Shown one piece after another: positions 51,202-61,425 of a stretch of DNA of 64,000 nt. The number at the start of each line of letters is the position of its first letter. Position 1 is the first letter of the stretch. Position numbers and translations under genes: made by a program. This stretch comes from Methanofollis sp. W23. Lineage in GTDB: Archaea; Halobacteriota; Methanomicrobia; Methanomicrobiales; Methanofollaceae. The stretch lies in contig NZ_JAGGMN010000001.1 in assembly GCF_017875325.1 (NCBI RefSeq), forward strand, positions 2,500,140 to 2,564,139. The letters run 5' to 3'. The notes beneath the pieces were generated by a model. That model ran no database searches, was not told where the DNA came from, and worked only from the letters and a program-made list of their open reading frames with translations.

Positions 51202-52392
51202 ATGAACCGGGCAAACACAACCGGACACGAGGTCGCCCTCGTCCACTGCCGCCGGTACGATGAGGAAGAGGTCTACCAGTCGGTCAGGAGGGCCGTCGAC
51301 CTGGTCGGCGGGATCGGGAGATATATCAAACCAGGAAGCCGGGTGCTCCTCAAGCCCAATCTCCTGATGGGGGCCGGGCCTGAGCGGGCGGTCACCACCC
51401 ACCCGGCGGTGGTCTGCGCCGTCGCCCGCCTCCTCTCGGCCTATGGATGTGAGGTGGTCATCGCCGATTCTCCGGGAGCCGGGACGCGGTATACCAGGCG
51501 CAACCTGGAGCATGCCTATGAAAAGGCTGGGTTCACCGCGGCCACGGTATATCCTGGAGTGAGGCTGAGCACCGACACCTCGTCTCAGGAGGTCTCGTGC
51601 CCTGACGGAGAGGTGATGAAACGCTTCTCGGTCATCGACGAGGCGCTCAATGCCGACGCCATCGTCGTCGTCTCCAAGGCGAAGACCCACCTCTTCACCA
51701 CCTACTCAGGGGCGGTGAAGAACCTCTTCGGGGTCGTCCCTGGGCTTGAGAAACCGGTCTTTCATGCACGGTTCAGGCAGCCCGAACGTTTTGCCGAGAT
51801 GCTCCTCGACCTCAACACCTGTGTCGTCCCTCTCCTCCATGTGATGGACGCCGTCGTCGGGATGGAGGGCGACGGCCCGATGTCGGGATCGCCACGACCG
51901 ATCGGGGCCGTTCTTGCGGCCGCCGACCCCACAGCCCTCGACATTGTCACAGCGCGGCTGATGGGGATGGACCCGGCCACGCTCCCAACGGTCAGGGCGG
52001 CGGTCGGTCGCGGATGGGTGAGCACAGGTCTTCATGAGGTCGAGGTGATCGGCGACGACGAGGCGGGGGTGACGGTCCCTGATTTCAGGCACCCTTCCAC
52101 TCACCCGGCCGCTCCTACCGTCTCCTTTCTCAACAGGCAGGTGCTCAGGTTTATGCAGGGGCGCGGGACATCTACCAGGCCCCTGCCTGCTCCTGACCCT
52201 GGACGCTGCACCGGGTGCGGGCGGTGTGTCCTCACCTGCCCGGTGAATGCCATCGCCCTTGAGAGGGGGACGGCCATGGTCGATGAGGGGAGATGCATCC
52301 GTTGCTATTGCTGCCATGAGATGTGCGAGGAAGGGGCGATCGACCTGAAACAGGGGTTGATATCAAGGTTTGTCTCAAGGTTCCTGCCATGA
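51202..52392 (+). CDS. DUF362 domain protein with C-terminal 2[4Fe-4S] ferredoxin domain
   Basis: 396 residues. DUF362 part (about 1-300): RVLLKPNLL, ADSPGAGTRYTRRNLEHAYEKAG, SKAKTHLFTTYSGAVKNLFGVVPG and VMDAVVGMEGDGPMSG. The last 70 residues hold two clusters (CTGCGRCVLTC, CIRCYCCHEMC; the second has an extra Cys). DUF362/ferredoxin fusions are common in anaerobes, and their substrate is not established. Single gene after the repeat region. Confidence 0.85.
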   Translation: MNRANTTGHEVALVHCRRYDEEEVYQSVRRAVDLVGGIGRYIKPGSRVLLKPNLLMGAGPERAVTTHPAVVCAVARLLSAYGCEVVIADSPGAGTRYTRRNLEHAYEKAGFTAATVYPGVRLSTDTSSQEVSCPDGEVMKRFSVIDEALNADAIVVVSKAKTHLFTTYSGAVKNLFGVVPGLEKPVFHARFRQPERFAEMLLDLNTCVVPLLHVMDAVVGMEGDGPMSGSPRPIGAVLAAADPTALDIVTARLMGMDPATLPTVRAAVGRGWVSTGLHEVEVIGDDEAGVTVPDFRHPSTHPAAPTVSFLNRQVLRFMQGRGTSTRPLPAPDPGRCTGCGRCVLTCPVNAIALERGTAMVDEGRCIRCYCCHEMCEEGAIDLKQGLISRFVSRFLP

Positions 52393-52591
52393 CCCATCAA
52401 TTCTACATGAATATGGATTGGATGTAATTTTAATCCAGAATATGGAATATAATGGGAATAAGATGTCTTTTAAATTCTCTTTGTTCTTTTAGGGCTCATG
52501 GATTCGGTTTATTATTGCGAAAAAAGGAGTATGAAGAATAAATCCCGTTTAAAATGATATGATGCATAATTTACGCCTGTAGAAAAAATAG

Positions 52592-52604
52592 AATATATTA
52601 AATA
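52592..52604 (+). promoter_or_regulatory. TATA box, chemoreceptor promoter
   Basis: AATATATTAAATA, the best TATA match upstream of the chemoreceptor; it predicts transcription start near 52628, leaving a leader of about 135 bases. Confidence 0.5.
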
Positions 52605-52626
52605 CTATTGTAGGAAGATGATGATC

Positions 52627-52649
52627 CACTCAGGACCTATCCCTGAGTG
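52627..52649 (+). promoter_or_regulatory. perfect 8-bp dyad at the predicted start site
   Basis: CACTCAGG and CCTGAGTG separated by seven bases. It sits where transcription should start, so it could be a repressor operator or a hairpin at the 5' end of the mRNA. Confidence 0.45.
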
Positions 52650-52763
52650 TAGAGGAAGAACCTCTCGCCCATGGTCTTGACCCCCCGGGGTGGAACGTCC
52701 ATGGGGCCTGACTGAACGCGACCGGCCGCACTCCCTTGCACACATATCAGACAGGAGACGACC

Positions 52764-54896
52764 ATGCCAGATTACACAGACATCGCTGAAGGATCTCAGG
52801 ACGGGATCGCCAGAACCGGGGTTATCCTCAAAGGGATGGACCAGGTTCCCGCTCCCATCCAGGTCATTGACCCAGAGTATCGTATTCTCTATCTCAACCA
52901 GGCTGCAGCCGACCTGGTTGGGGTACGGGCCGAAGATTGCGTCGGAAAACCCTGCTATGCTATCTTTGGAAACAACCTCTGCAATTCTGAAGGGTGCCCC
53001 TGCAGAAATGCCATGAAGACCGGGCAGACCGAGATCGCAAGGACCGAACTTGCCGGCGGGTGCTGGATCGACTGCACCGGAGCCCCTCTCAAAGACGACT
53101 CGGGAGAGATCATCGGGGCTGTGGAGTTCATGCAGGACGTCGGTCCCCAGGTCCGTGCCGTCAGAGATCTCCTTGAGGTCGGCGAAGAGACACAACAGGG
53201 CAACCTCTCGGCCAGGGCGAATCTCAATGCGGAGGGCGACTTCCGTGAGATCGCGGAGAACGTCAACGCCCTCCTCGACACCGTCACCGAACCCCTCCAG
53301 GTTGCCTCCACGGTCATCGAACAGATCGGGAGAGGAGAGATCCCGGAGAAGGTCGAAGGCGATTACGAGGGTGACTTCAAGGCCCTCATCGACGATATCA
53401 ACCACTGCATCAACGGACTTGCCGCCCTCTCTGGTGCCAATGCTGTGTTGAAGCGGATGGCCTTAAACGACTACACCCTACGGGTCGAAGGGGACTTCCA
53501 CGGGATTTACGCCGATATCGCCGCCGAGATCAACATGGTCATCGACCGTCTTGTCACCGTCCAGAATGTAAGCGCTCACATCGCCGAAGGTGACCTCTCC
53601 GACCTTGACGATCTCAAGACGGTCGGCAAACGGTCAGAGAACGACAAGATACTCCCGGCACTCATCACCATGGAGGAGAGTATCACTGCTCTCATAAAGG
53701 ACAGCGAACAACTTGCAGAAGCGGGGGCAGCAGGAAACCTCTCGGTCAGGGCCGACGTCACCCGTCACAAGGGCTCCTTTGCGGAAGCCATGAACGGGGT
53801 CAACTGTCTCTTTGATGTCATTGTCCAGCCGCTCAACGAGGGGATGAAGATCGCCGCCGCACTCGCGGACGGAGATTACACCAGACCATTCTCAGAGGAC
53901 ATCCAGGTCTCAGGCGACTTCAAACGCTTCAAAGACTCGCTCAACGAGATCATCTTCAAGGGGAGTGCGGTCTTCACGAAAGTGCAGGGCGCCGCCGAAC
54001 AGGTCCAGTACGGCACGCTTGAGGCGAGCAAAGGCGGCGACCAGATCGCCAAGGCCGCCGAACAGGTGGCAAACACCAGCCAGCAGTGCGCCGACCTGAA
54101 CAAGACGACCCTCACCAAGATGGAAGAGATCAGTCGGCAGATCAGCGACCTCTCCGCATCCAACGAGGAGGTCGCGAGCACCTCCCAGGAGATCCTCAGC
54201 CGCTCCGAACTGGTGGCCCAGAAGGGACGTGACACCCAGGGGCTTGGCCGGGAGGCCAACGAGAAGATCACCGTTGTCGAAAAGATTGCCAACGAGAGCG
54301 TGGAGGATATCACCCAGCTCAACGACGAGATGCACGAGATCAACAAGATCGTCAAGTTGATCACCGACATCTCCAACCAGACCAACCTCCTCGCCCTCAA
54401 CGCTGCGATCGAGGCGGCCCGGGCCGGCGAGCACGGCCGCGGGTTTGCGGTCGTCGCGGGCGAGGTGCGAAACCTTGCCGGTGAGTCGAAGAAGGCCACC
54501 GACGATATCGAGAACCTCATCACCTCAATCCAGGGGAAGAGCGAGAAAACGGCCACGGCCATCCGCTCGGCAAACGACGAGATCACCGCAAGCGTCCAGA
54601 GCGTGAACGGCGCTATCGAGGCTCTCAACGAGATCGTGGAGGGCGCGGTCGCGGTGACCCATGACATGAGCGAGATTGCCCGGGCCATTGAAGACCAGGC
54701 CAACACCACCAACAACGTCGTCCAGATCGTCGAAGACGGAACAAGGATGACGCGGGAGAGTCTCAACCAGATCGAGGACCTTGCCGCCCTTGCCGAAGAG
54801 ACGAGCGCCTCTACCGAGGAGATCGGGAGTGCGGTCCATGAACTCAACAGGCTGGCGGCCGACCTGGACGAAGAGATGAAGAAGTTCAGGGTCTGA
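52764..54896 (+). CDS. cytoplasmic methyl-accepting chemotaxis protein with PAS domain
   Basis: 710 residues without any transmembrane segment. PAS domain at about 20-125 with a cysteine cluster (Cys59, 64, 73, 78, 80). HAMP-like repeats follow, roughly 140-400 ([45 protein letters not shown]). Then comes a signalling coiled coil whose tip contains [20 protein letters not shown], the CheA/CheW-binding hairpin. It therefore senses an internal, possibly redox, cue. CheW follows 16 bases after the stop; CheA is not in the window. Confidence 0.92.
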   Translation: MPDYTDIAEGSQDGIARTGVILKGMDQVPAPIQVIDPEYRILYLNQAAADLVGVRAEDCVGKPCYAIFGNNLCNSEGCPCRNAMKTGQTEIARTELAGGCWIDCTGAPLKDDSGEIIGAVEFMQDVGPQVRAVRDLLEVGEETQQGNLSARANLNAEGDFREIAENVNALLDTVTEPLQVASTVIEQIGRGEIPEKVEGDYEGDFKALIDDINHCINGLAALSGANAVLKRMALNDYTLRVEGDFHGIYADIAAEINMVIDRLVTVQNVSAHIAEGDLSDLDDLKTVGKRSENDKILPALITMEESITALIKDSEQLAEAGAAGNLSVRADVTRHKGSFAEAMNGVNCLFDVIVQPLNEGMKIAAALADGDYTRPFSEDIQVSGDFKRFKDSLNEIIFKGSAVFTKVQGAAEQVQYGTLEASKGGDQIAKAAEQVANTSQQCADLNKTTLTKMEEISRQISDLSASNEEVASTSQEILSRSELVAQKGRDTQGLGREANEKITVVEKIANESVEDITQLNDEMHEINKIVKLITDISNQTNLLALNAAIEAARAGEHGRGFAVVAGEVRNLAGESKKATDDIENLITSIQGKSEKTATAIRSANDEITASVQSVNGAIEALNEIVEGAVAVTHDMSEIARAIEDQANTTNNVVQIVEDGTRMTRESLNQIEDLAALAEETSASTEEIGSAVHELNRLAADLDEEMKKFRV

Positions 54897-54912
54897 TGAG
54901 GGGGTGAATGAC

Positions 54913-55380
54913 ATGGGAGAGACCATCGATGTGGTGGAGTTTGAGATCGGGGGCACGCGGTATGCCCTCGACATCCTCCTTGCCCGCGAGATCGTCGAGA
55001 TGCTGCCGGTCACCCCGGTGCCGCGGGCGCCCCCCCATATCTCCGGGGTGATCAACCTCAGGGGCGAGGTCACCAATATCATCGACCTCGGCACCCTCCT
55101 CCAGATCCCTGAACGCCAGACAACCCAGAACAAGAAGATCATCGTGCTTGTCTCTGAACTCACCGGCGGGTCCAATATCGGGATGATCGTCGATGATGTC
55201 CATTCGGTGATGCAGGTTGCAGAGAAAAATATCGAGACGATGGATTCCTCGCTCTGCCGGGAGGCCTATGTAAAAGGGATCATCAGGACCGGGGCTGCCA
55301 CTGGCGAGGAAGAGGTCGGGGGCGACCTTATAATCTGGATAGATATCAAGAAGGCACTGGAAGACCTCGACTGCTTCTGA
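54913..55380 (+). CDS. cheW: chemotaxis adaptor CheW
   Basis: 155-residue adaptor linking the receptor to the CheA kinase. VVEFEIGGTRYALDILLAREIVEML opens the fold. PRAPPHISGVINLRGEVTNIIDLGTLL is the diagnostic loop, and GMIVDDVHSVMQV follows. ATG 54913 is spaced from GAGGGGGTGA; GTG 54904 is an alternative. Paired with the receptor just upstream. Confidence 0.95.
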   Translation: MGETIDVVEFEIGGTRYALDILLAREIVEMLPVTPVPRAPPHISGVINLRGEVTNIIDLGTLLQIPERQTTQNKKIIVLVSELTGGSNIGMIVDDVHSVMQVAEKNIETMDSSLCREAYVKGIIRTGAATGEEEVGGDLIIWIDIKKALEDLDCF

Positions 55381-55591
55381 ACGTCCGACACACCGTCACG
55401 CACCATCTCATATCGTGTCGCCTGACAGGGGATCACCTCTGTCGGGGGCCTCATACTTTTTTCTCCCGCTGTGGAGCATCCCTCAGGACTGAGAGAACTG
55501 AAGGGGTCGGTGCTCTCACCCAGAGGAGGATCTCCCCATGGCCCGGAAAGCCATATATATCGTGTCGGCAGTCTCTGCCCGGAGGAGTGAT

Positions 55592-55909
55592 ATGGATACC
55601 TTTGAGGAGAAGATCCGTGCAATGAAGGGGATGACCCCTGACGAAGTGCAGGCAACGGTTGAAATGTTGAAATCGATGTGCATCTGTCAGGGATGCCCGT
55701 CGTACAACCGGTGTGCGAAGGAGGGGAACGAGGCCCTCTTCTGTGCCTCGGGCAAGAGTTTCATGTGCATCAGCGATGAGAAGAGGTGCATCTGTCCTAC
55801 CTGTCCGGTGACAAAGGAGATGGGGCTGAAGTATTCCTTTTTCTGCACCAGGGGGGCCGAGAAGGCGCAGCGGTATGAGCACACCGTCTGGGGGACGAAG
55901 ATGGTCTGA
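55592..55909 (+). CDS. DUF2769 family cysteine-rich protein
   Basis: 105 residues with many cysteines: CICQGCPSYNRC, LFCASGKSFMC and CICPTCPVT, typical of DUF2769, a methanogen-rich family of unknown role. The pattern suggests a zinc or Fe-S site. ATG 55592 follows GGAGGAGTGAT directly, which decides the start over the longer frame from 55538. Monocistronic. Confidence 0.82.
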   Translation: MDTFEEKIRAMKGMTPDEVQATVEMLKSMCICQGCPSYNRCAKEGNEALFCASGKSFMCISDEKRCICPTCPVTKEMGLKYSFFCTRGAEKAQRYEHTVWGTKMV

Positions 55910-56046
55910 GGAGACCATCCCTGATTTTTCTGCCCTGAAGAGAATTTCTTGATCGGTTCTGGAGTGGTGAATACAGATTTTACCGCCCCGAACGTCCACA
56001 TGGACGTAATTAAATCAGGAGTGACCCCCCATCTCCTCATTCGATT

Positions 56047-58707
56047 TTACCATCTCCTCATGTACTTGTAGCCCTCCATCACCAGGACGAGTGAGAGGGC
56101 CACGGCGAGGAGGGAGAGCCAGATGGAGAAGGAGACCGGGGCGACCCCGAGGACACCCTGCATGAGGGGGACCTGCATCGCGAGGAGATGGATCCCCTGC
56201 GCCGCGACGACGCCGACGACCAGGAAGGGGTTTGCAGAGAGAGGCACCCTGAAGATCGACCGGCGTTCAGAACGGCAGTTAAAGGCATGAGCGTTCTCCA
56301 TAAAGACCATAAAGAGGAGGAGGACGTTTCGTGCGGCCTCGTCCGTCCACCCGGACGAGAGCAACCAGGCCCAGAGGAGGAAGGCGGTCGCCCCGATGTA
56401 CCCCCCCGAGACCAGGGTCTGTTCCACCATCTGGCGGTTGAAGATCCCCTCTTCAGGTGGCCTGGGCCGTCGCCCCATCACGTCGGGTTCGCCCTTCTCG
56501 AAGGCGAGGGCGACGTCCTGGATCCCGTTCGTTACCAGGTTGAGCCATAGAAGCTGTACCGCCAGGAGCGGGATCGAGAGGCCGGCAAGGAGCGCGAGCG
56601 TGAAGAGGAGCACCTCGGCGGCGCCGGTCGAGATGAGAAGATAAGTGACCTTTCTGATATTGTCGTAGGTGCCCCGGCCCCCTGTGATCCCGGTCACGAT
56701 CGAGGAGAAGGCATCATCGGTGATGATGATCGAGGCGGTGTCCTTTGCAAGGTCGGTGCCGGACCCCATCGCCACCCCGATATTTGCCCGTCTCAGGGCG
56801 GGGGCGTCGTTTGCCCCGTCGCCGGTCACCGCGACGAAATGACCGTTGTCCTGGAGGGCGGCCACGATCTCGGACTTCTGGAGAGGGGCGACCCGCGAGA
56901 AGACCTGTCCGTTTTTGACCAGGTCGCGGAAATGATCGCCGTCAGCCCCCCTGGCCCCGTCGAGTTCCTCACCGGTGACGAGGTCTGTCCTGGAGGAGGC
57001 GATCCCGAGGTCGCGAGCGATCGCCAGGGCGGTCGCGGGGTGGTCGCCGGTGACCATGACCACCCTGATCCCAGCCTGCCTGGAGATCTCCACCGCCGCC
57101 GCCGCGTCGTGCCTGAGCGGGTCGATGAAACAGGCCATGCCGAGGAATTTCAGGGGAGGGATGTCCTCCTCGTCGAAGGGAAGGTCCACGCCCCCGGCAA
57201 TCTCGCCGTGTGCCACCCCGATGACGCGGTACCCTGCTGCGGCCAGGTGGGCCGCCATCTCTGCCGTGCCTGGGGGGGCCTCAGGACAGCGCGGGACCAC
57301 CACCTCGGGCGCACCCTTGAAGGCGACTTTCACCGACCCGCCTACCCGGTAAAGCGTCGCCGCGTACCTGCGCTCGGGTTCGAACGGGATCTCGGCGAGG
57401 GATGCCACCTCGGCCCGCACCGTCTCCGGGGAGAGCCTGAGTTTGTAACCGCAGGCAAGGAAGGCCACATCGATGGCGTCCCCGAAATGCGTCCATTCTC
57501 CATCCTTGCGTTCCAGCACGGCCTCGTTGCAGATCATCGACGTCCTGACCATCTCCTGGAGACGCACGAACTCCTCTTCCTCCGGCGGCATGCCCGCGGT
57601 GTCGGTCACCCGTCCTTCCCCGCGATAGCCCTCGCCGAGCACGGTGTAGCGGTCGCCGTCAGGGAGCATGATGAGGGTCAGGGTCTGCTCGTTGACGGTG
57701 AGTGTCCCGGTCTTGTCGCTTGCGATGCAGGTACAGCTCCCAAGCCCTTCCACCGCGGCAAGGTTCCTGACCACCACATTTCGCCTCGCAATCCTGCTGA
57801 CTCCAAGGGAGAGGGCGACGGTGATTGCCACCGGCAGACCTTCGGGGATCGCCGAGACCGCGAGGGCGACGGCCATGAAGAAGACCTCGATCGCCGGGAT
57901 GCCCTGGAGGAGAGCGGCCACGGCGAGGAGGGCGCTTGCGCCGACGACGAGCACCCCCACCCACTTCGAGAACTGCTCCATCCTGATGAGAAGGGGGGGC
58001 TTTGTCACTTCCATCGCCGAGATGCTCGCCGCGATCTTGCCGACCTCGGTCTCTCTGCCGGTGGCGACCACCACCCCGCACCCCCTGCCCGAGATGGCGG
58101 TGGACCCGGCATAGGCCATGTTCTTGCGGCCCATCAAGGGAATGTCTGCATCCACCGGCCCGGTGACTTTCCCGGCAGGGACTGATTCTCCGCTGAGGAG
58201 CGACTCGTCAACCGAGAGGACATGCTCCTGAAAGATCCTGAGGTCGGCAGGGACGCGGCTCCCTGGTTCCAGGAGGACGATGTCGCCTGGCACCACGTCC
58301 TCGGCCGAAATTCCCTTTTCTGTCCCGTCACGCCTGACATGTGCAGTGATCCTGAGGAGGGCCCTGAGTGCCGCCGCACTCTGTTCTGCCTTCCATTCCT
58401 GGACCATGCCGAGGAGGGCGTTGAGGAAAATGACCGCGAAGATGAAGAGGGCGTCGGTAGTCTCCCCGATCAGCAGAGAGATGCCCCCGGCCACGATCAA
58501 GATGAAGATGAGCGGGCTCTTGAACTGGCGGAAAAAGACCTGGAAGACCGACGGGGGTGCTCGCGTGGGGAGGGCGTTTTTTCCATAGGCCGAGAGGCGG
58601 GCCTCTGCCTCGGCGGCCGAGAGACCATGCGGCGATGACCTGATCGCCGTAAGCACTTCCTCGTCTGGCAGGGCATGCCATGGAGGTCCGGTATCGCCCT
58701 CTGGCAT
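56047..58707 (-). CDS. P-type cation-transporting ATPase (P2, Ca2+-type)
   Basis: 886-residue ion pump. N-terminal cation_ATPase_N domain (HGLSAAEAEARLSAYGKNALP), actuator loop SGES at 172-175 (usual TGES), M4 motif PEGLP at 288-292, phosphorylation site DKTGT with Asp331, hinge TGDGANDAPALRRANIG, and M6 LLWLNLVTNGIQDVALAFE. PEGL points to Ca2+, Mn2+ or Na+/K+-type P2 pumps rather than heavy-metal P1B, and no N-terminal metal-binding domain is seen. The exact ion is unresolved. Single gene. Confidence 0.92.
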   Translation of the reverse strand: MPEGDTGPPWHALPDEEVLTAIRSSPHGLSAAEAEARLSAYGKNALPTRAPPSVFQVFFRQFKSPLIFILIVAGGISLLIGETTDALFIFAVIFLNALLGMVQEWKAEQSAAALRALLRITAHVRRDGTEKGISAEDVVPGDIVLLEPGSRVPADLRIFQEHVLSVDESLLSGESVPAGKVTGPVDADIPLMGRKNMAYAGSTAISGRGCGVVVATGRETEVGKIAASISAMEVTKPPLLIRMEQFSKWVGVLVVGASALLAVAALLQGIPAIEVFFMAVALAVSAIPEGLPVAITVALSLGVSRIARRNVVVRNLAAVEGLGSCTCIASDKTGTLTVNEQTLTLIMLPDGDRYTVLGEGYRGEGRVTDTAGMPPEEEEFVRLQEMVRTSMICNEAVLERKDGEWTHFGDAIDVAFLACGYKLRLSPETVRAEVASLAEIPFEPERRYAATLYRVGGSVKVAFKGAPEVVVPRCPEAPPGTAEMAAHLAAAGYRVIGVAHGEIAGGVDLPFDEEDIPPLKFLGMACFIDPLRHDAAAAVEISRQAGIRVVMVTGDHPATALAIARDLGIASSRTDLVTGEELDGARGADGDHFRDLVKNGQVFSRVAPLQKSEIVAALQDNGHFVAVTGDGANDAPALRRANIGVAMGSGTDLAKDTASIIITDDAFSSIVTGITGGRGTYDNIRKVTYLLISTGAAEVLLFTLALLAGLSIPLLAVQLLWLNLVTNGIQDVALAFEKGEPDVMGRRPRPPEEGIFNRQMVEQTLVSGGYIGATAFLLWAWLLSSGWTDEAARNVLLLFMVFMENAHAFNCRSERRSIFRVPLSANPFLVVGVVAAQGIHLLAMQVPLMQGVLGVAPVSFSIWLSLLAVALSLVLVMEGYKYMRRW

Positions 58708-59404
58708 TGTCGTCCACCTCTGCCCGGTATCGGTCGGTCACCTATATCGCCCTTGCGGGAATGCAGGGCCATTCACCAGATCCGGATACCATGATCAGGA
58801 GAAAAGAGCGGGGGCAAGAGACTCCGGGATGCTGATTGTTGAGGCGCTGGAGATTTTCTCTTCTTGAATATGAATTGGGTTGAACACCCCTCTCCCTCGC
58901 AAACAATGAGCAAGGGACAGCGCCAACCTCTGAACGATTCCCTTCTCTGCCTTCCAGCCCCGATCGCAATCGTGGGGGTCCGGGGGCAGCGCCCCAGGCA
59001 CCGATGTTTGGAAAGGCATGATGATCAGACATGCCGCCCTCAAGTGCAGAATCTTCACCGCCGTCTCGCGCCGGGGGGCGAGCGTCCCCCGGACCCCCAC
59101 GAACAGAGGAGAGGCGTGGGCGGCAGGCTAAGAGATTTCTGCCTGTTCCCTGTCACAAGGAGAAGGATCAAGGATCGATCCTTTCACACTCTTAGAACTG
59201 CGATAAGAAATTTTTCAGCCGTCATGGCCGAGGCGTGAGATCCTACAGAGCCAAAAAAAGAGGATTTCTCGGCCCTGTAGAATCCCTTACCAATTCTCGG
59301 TGTACGCGCGATTCAACCGCCCCCCCTCATCTTCCCACAGGGGGCGGCACGCCCCCCACCAGAGATAAATGTCCAGAGGAATTCTACAGAGCCAATTTCT
59401 CCGG
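58708..59404. repeat. intergenic repeat region (copy I and other fragments)
   Basis: 58945-59060 carries an element core (CTGCCTTCCAG...GTCCGGGGGCAGCGCCCC...AAGGCATGATGATC) matching 3826-3935. 59070-59173 aligns in inverted orientation with 33766-33860. ATCCTACAGAGCC ending at 59252 is a right end without a clear left partner. 59271-59393 is a short complete element. No gene seen. Confidence 0.55.
59271..59393. mobile_element. short MITE-like element, 123 bp, copy I
   Basis: Starts GGCCCTGTAGAATCC and ends GGAATTCTACAGAGCC; the flanks are GATTTCTC (59263-59270) and AATTTCTC (59394-59401), a target duplication with one mismatch. An internal deletion of the 230-bp form that keeps both ends. 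Confidence 0.65.
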
Positions 59405-60274
59405 TTATTCGATGATCATCGTCCCGACACCGGCGTCGGTGAAGAGTTCGAGGAGGATGCTGTGCGTCTTGTTGCCATTGATCACGTGGGCGTACGGCAC
59501 CCCGGCCTTCACCGCCCTCACGCAGGACTCGATCTTTGGGATCATCCCACCAGAGATGGTTCCGTCGGCCATCAGTTCCTCGGTCTCCACAGCCTTGAGG
59601 CGGCGGAAGACCTGGCTCCGCTCCCGGTCCATCACCCCGTCGACATCGGTGAGGTTGACGAGTTTGAAGGCGCCGAGCGCGACGGCGATCTCGCCCGCCG
59701 CCGTGTCGGCATTGATGTTGAGATTGCGGCCCGCCCGGTCGATCGCGATCGGGGCCATGACCGTGATATACCCGGTCTCCAGGAGGGTGGTGAGGAGGTC
59801 GGGGTTGACCCCCTCGATCTCCCCGACGTACCCGAGGTCGACCTCGCGCTCCTCATCACCGACCCGCACCATCTGGGCGCTGATCTTTCTGGCAAGAATG
59901 ATATTGCCGTCATTCCCCGAGATCCCGACCGCCCGGTCACCCTCCCGGGCGATGAGCGAGACGATCCCATTGTTGATCTTGCCGACCAGGACCATCTGGG
60001 CGATCTCCAGGGTCTCGGCATCGGTGATTCGGAGCCCCCCGACAAACTCAGGTTCCTTGCCCATGGCCCGCATCTTCTCGGTGATCTCGGGCCCGCCCCC
60101 ATGGACGACGACGACCTTCATCCCCACATAATGGAGGAGGACGATGTCGCGGATCGCGTTCTCCAGGATCTCGGGATCGACCATCGCATGCCCACCAAGT
60201 TTGATCACGATGGTCCTGCCATGGAACTGCTGGATGTAGGGCAGGGCCTCCATCAGGACTTCTTCACGCCTCAT
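59405..60274 (-). CDS. argB: acetylglutamate kinase
   Basis: 289 residues; phosphorylates N-acetylglutamate in arginine synthesis. [41 protein letters not shown] and [18 protein letters not shown] are the family motifs. ATG 60274 overlaps the argJ stop by four bases; the longer frame reaches into argJ and is not used. Last gene of argC-CBS-argJ-argB. Confidence 0.95.
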   Translation of the reverse strand: MRREEVLMEALPYIQQFHGRTIVIKLGGHAMVDPEILENAIRDIVLLHYVGMKVVVVHGGGPEITEKMRAMGKEPEFVGGLRITDAETLEIAQMVLVGKINNGIVSLIAREGDRAVGISGNDGNIILARKISAQMVRVGDEEREVDLGYVGEIEGVNPDLLTTLLETGYITVMAPIAIDRAGRNLNINADTAAGEIAVALGAFKLVNLTDVDGVMDRERSQVFRRLKAVETEELMADGTISGGMIPKIESCVRAVKAGVPYAHVINGNKTHSILLELFTDAGVGTMIIE

Positions 60275-61425
60275 GTCGTATACTTCCCATTGATCTCGAC
60301 ATATTTCTCGGTCAGGTCGCACCCCCATGCCACGGCCTCGCCCTCGCCGGACGCCAGGTCGAGGGAGAAGACGACCCTCTTGCCATGCATCGCCGCTTTC
60401 GCCCGCACCAGGTCTGAGACGATCTTGCCGTCCGTGACCAGTTCGGTCAGCGTTGATCCTTCGCCGATGGTGAGGGAGGCAGTGTCAGGGTCGAACCTGA
60501 CCCCCGCTCGCCCTGCCGCCGCGATCACCCGGCCCCAGTTCGGGTCCTCGCCGTATACCGCCGTCTTGACGAGCGGCGAGGCCACGACCGTCCTGGCCAC
60601 TGTCTCCGCCGCCGCCTCGTCAGGAGCGCCGACGACCTGCACCTCAAGGAGTCTGGTCGCCCCCTCGCCGTCGGCGGCGATCTGTTTGGCAAGGGAGATG
60701 CAGCACGCCTCAAGTGCGGCGTCGAACTTCTCCCGCGGCACCGGCCCGGCCACCCCGGTGGCCGTGCAGAAGGCCGAGTCATTGGTGCTCTCGTCCCCGT
60801 CGACGACGACGCGGTTGAAACTCCGGCGCACTGCCGAGCGCAGAGACTCGTGGAGGTCTTCGGCCCCGATTTCGGCGTCCGTATAGATGAAGGCGAGCAT
60901 CGTCCCCATGTTCGGGGCGATCATCCCGCTGCCCTTACAGATCCCGGCGACCGTAAACCCGTCGCCCCTGACAAGCGCGTGTTTCTCGACGAGGTCGGTG
61001 GTCATGATCGCCCGTGCCGCCGCGGTCTCGGCCTCCTCGGTGTGGGCGAGGTGCGGGACGACCTCGTTGCACTGCCGTCTGATCAGGTCGAGGTCTAGAT
61101 AGCGCCCGATCACCCCGGTGCTTGCCACCCCGATCCGCCCGGGCTCAAGCCCAAGGGCCTCGGCGGCGATCCGGCACATCTCGGCGGCGTCGGCCAGGCC
61201 TCGTTCGCCGGTATAGGCGTTTGCACACCCCGAGTTCACGACAATCGCGTCAAGCCGCCCGGCCTTCATCTGCTCCTGCATCACCTGGACCGGTGCGGCG
61301 GTGACGAGGTTGGAGGTGAAGGTCGCCGCCGCTGTGCCACGGGCCCTGATCACCGCAAGTCCGTACTTTCCCTCTTTCATCCCGGCGGCTTCGACGCCAG
61401 GGACTGCACAGATACTCTGCATCAT
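60271..61425 (-). CDS. argJ: ornithine acetyltransferase (glutamate N-acetyltransferase)
   Basis: 384 residues. Recycles the acetyl group from N-acetylornithine to glutamate. The self-cleavage site is GTMLAF with Thr175 as nucleophile; [13 protein letters not shown] and [10 protein letters not shown] are conserved. With ArgJ present the pathway can run cyclically. Overlaps both neighbours by four bases. Confidence 0.95.
   Translation of the reverse strand: MMQSICAVPGVEAAGMKEGKYGLAVIRARGTAAATFTSNLVTAAPVQVMQEQMKAGRLDAIVVNSGCANAYTGERGLADAAEMCRIAAEALGLEPGRIGVASTGVIGRYLDLDLIRRQCNEVVPHLAHTEEAETAAARAIMTTDLVEKHALVRGDGFTVAGICKGSGMIAPNMGTMLAFIYTDAEIGAEDLHESLRSAVRRSFNRVVVDGDESTNDSAFCTATGVAGPVPREKFDAALEACCISLAKQIAADGEGATRLLEVQVVGAPDEAAAETVARTVVASPLVKTAVYGEDPNWGRVIAAAGRAGVRFDPDTASLTIGEGSTLTELVTDGKIVSDLVRAKAAMHGKRVVFSLDLASGEGEAVAWGCDLTEKYVEINGKYTT

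Larger units (their letters stand above)
52393..52763. other. A+T-rich upstream region of the chemoreceptor gene
   Basis: No gene seen. 52393-52580 is markedly A+T-rich compared with its surroundings. It contains the promoter and dyad listed next. The remaining bases show no repeat or motif that I recognise. Confidence 0.5.

Noticed and set aside
52577-52592. CCTGTAGAAAAAATAG resembling a MITE end
   Set aside because: Only the CTGTAGAAA core matches, with no partner end or element core nearby.
3561-59393. The dispersed repeats as a CRISPR array or attachment sites
   Set aside because: They are hundreds of bases to many kilobases apart, lack regular spacers, and no cas or integrase genes are present.
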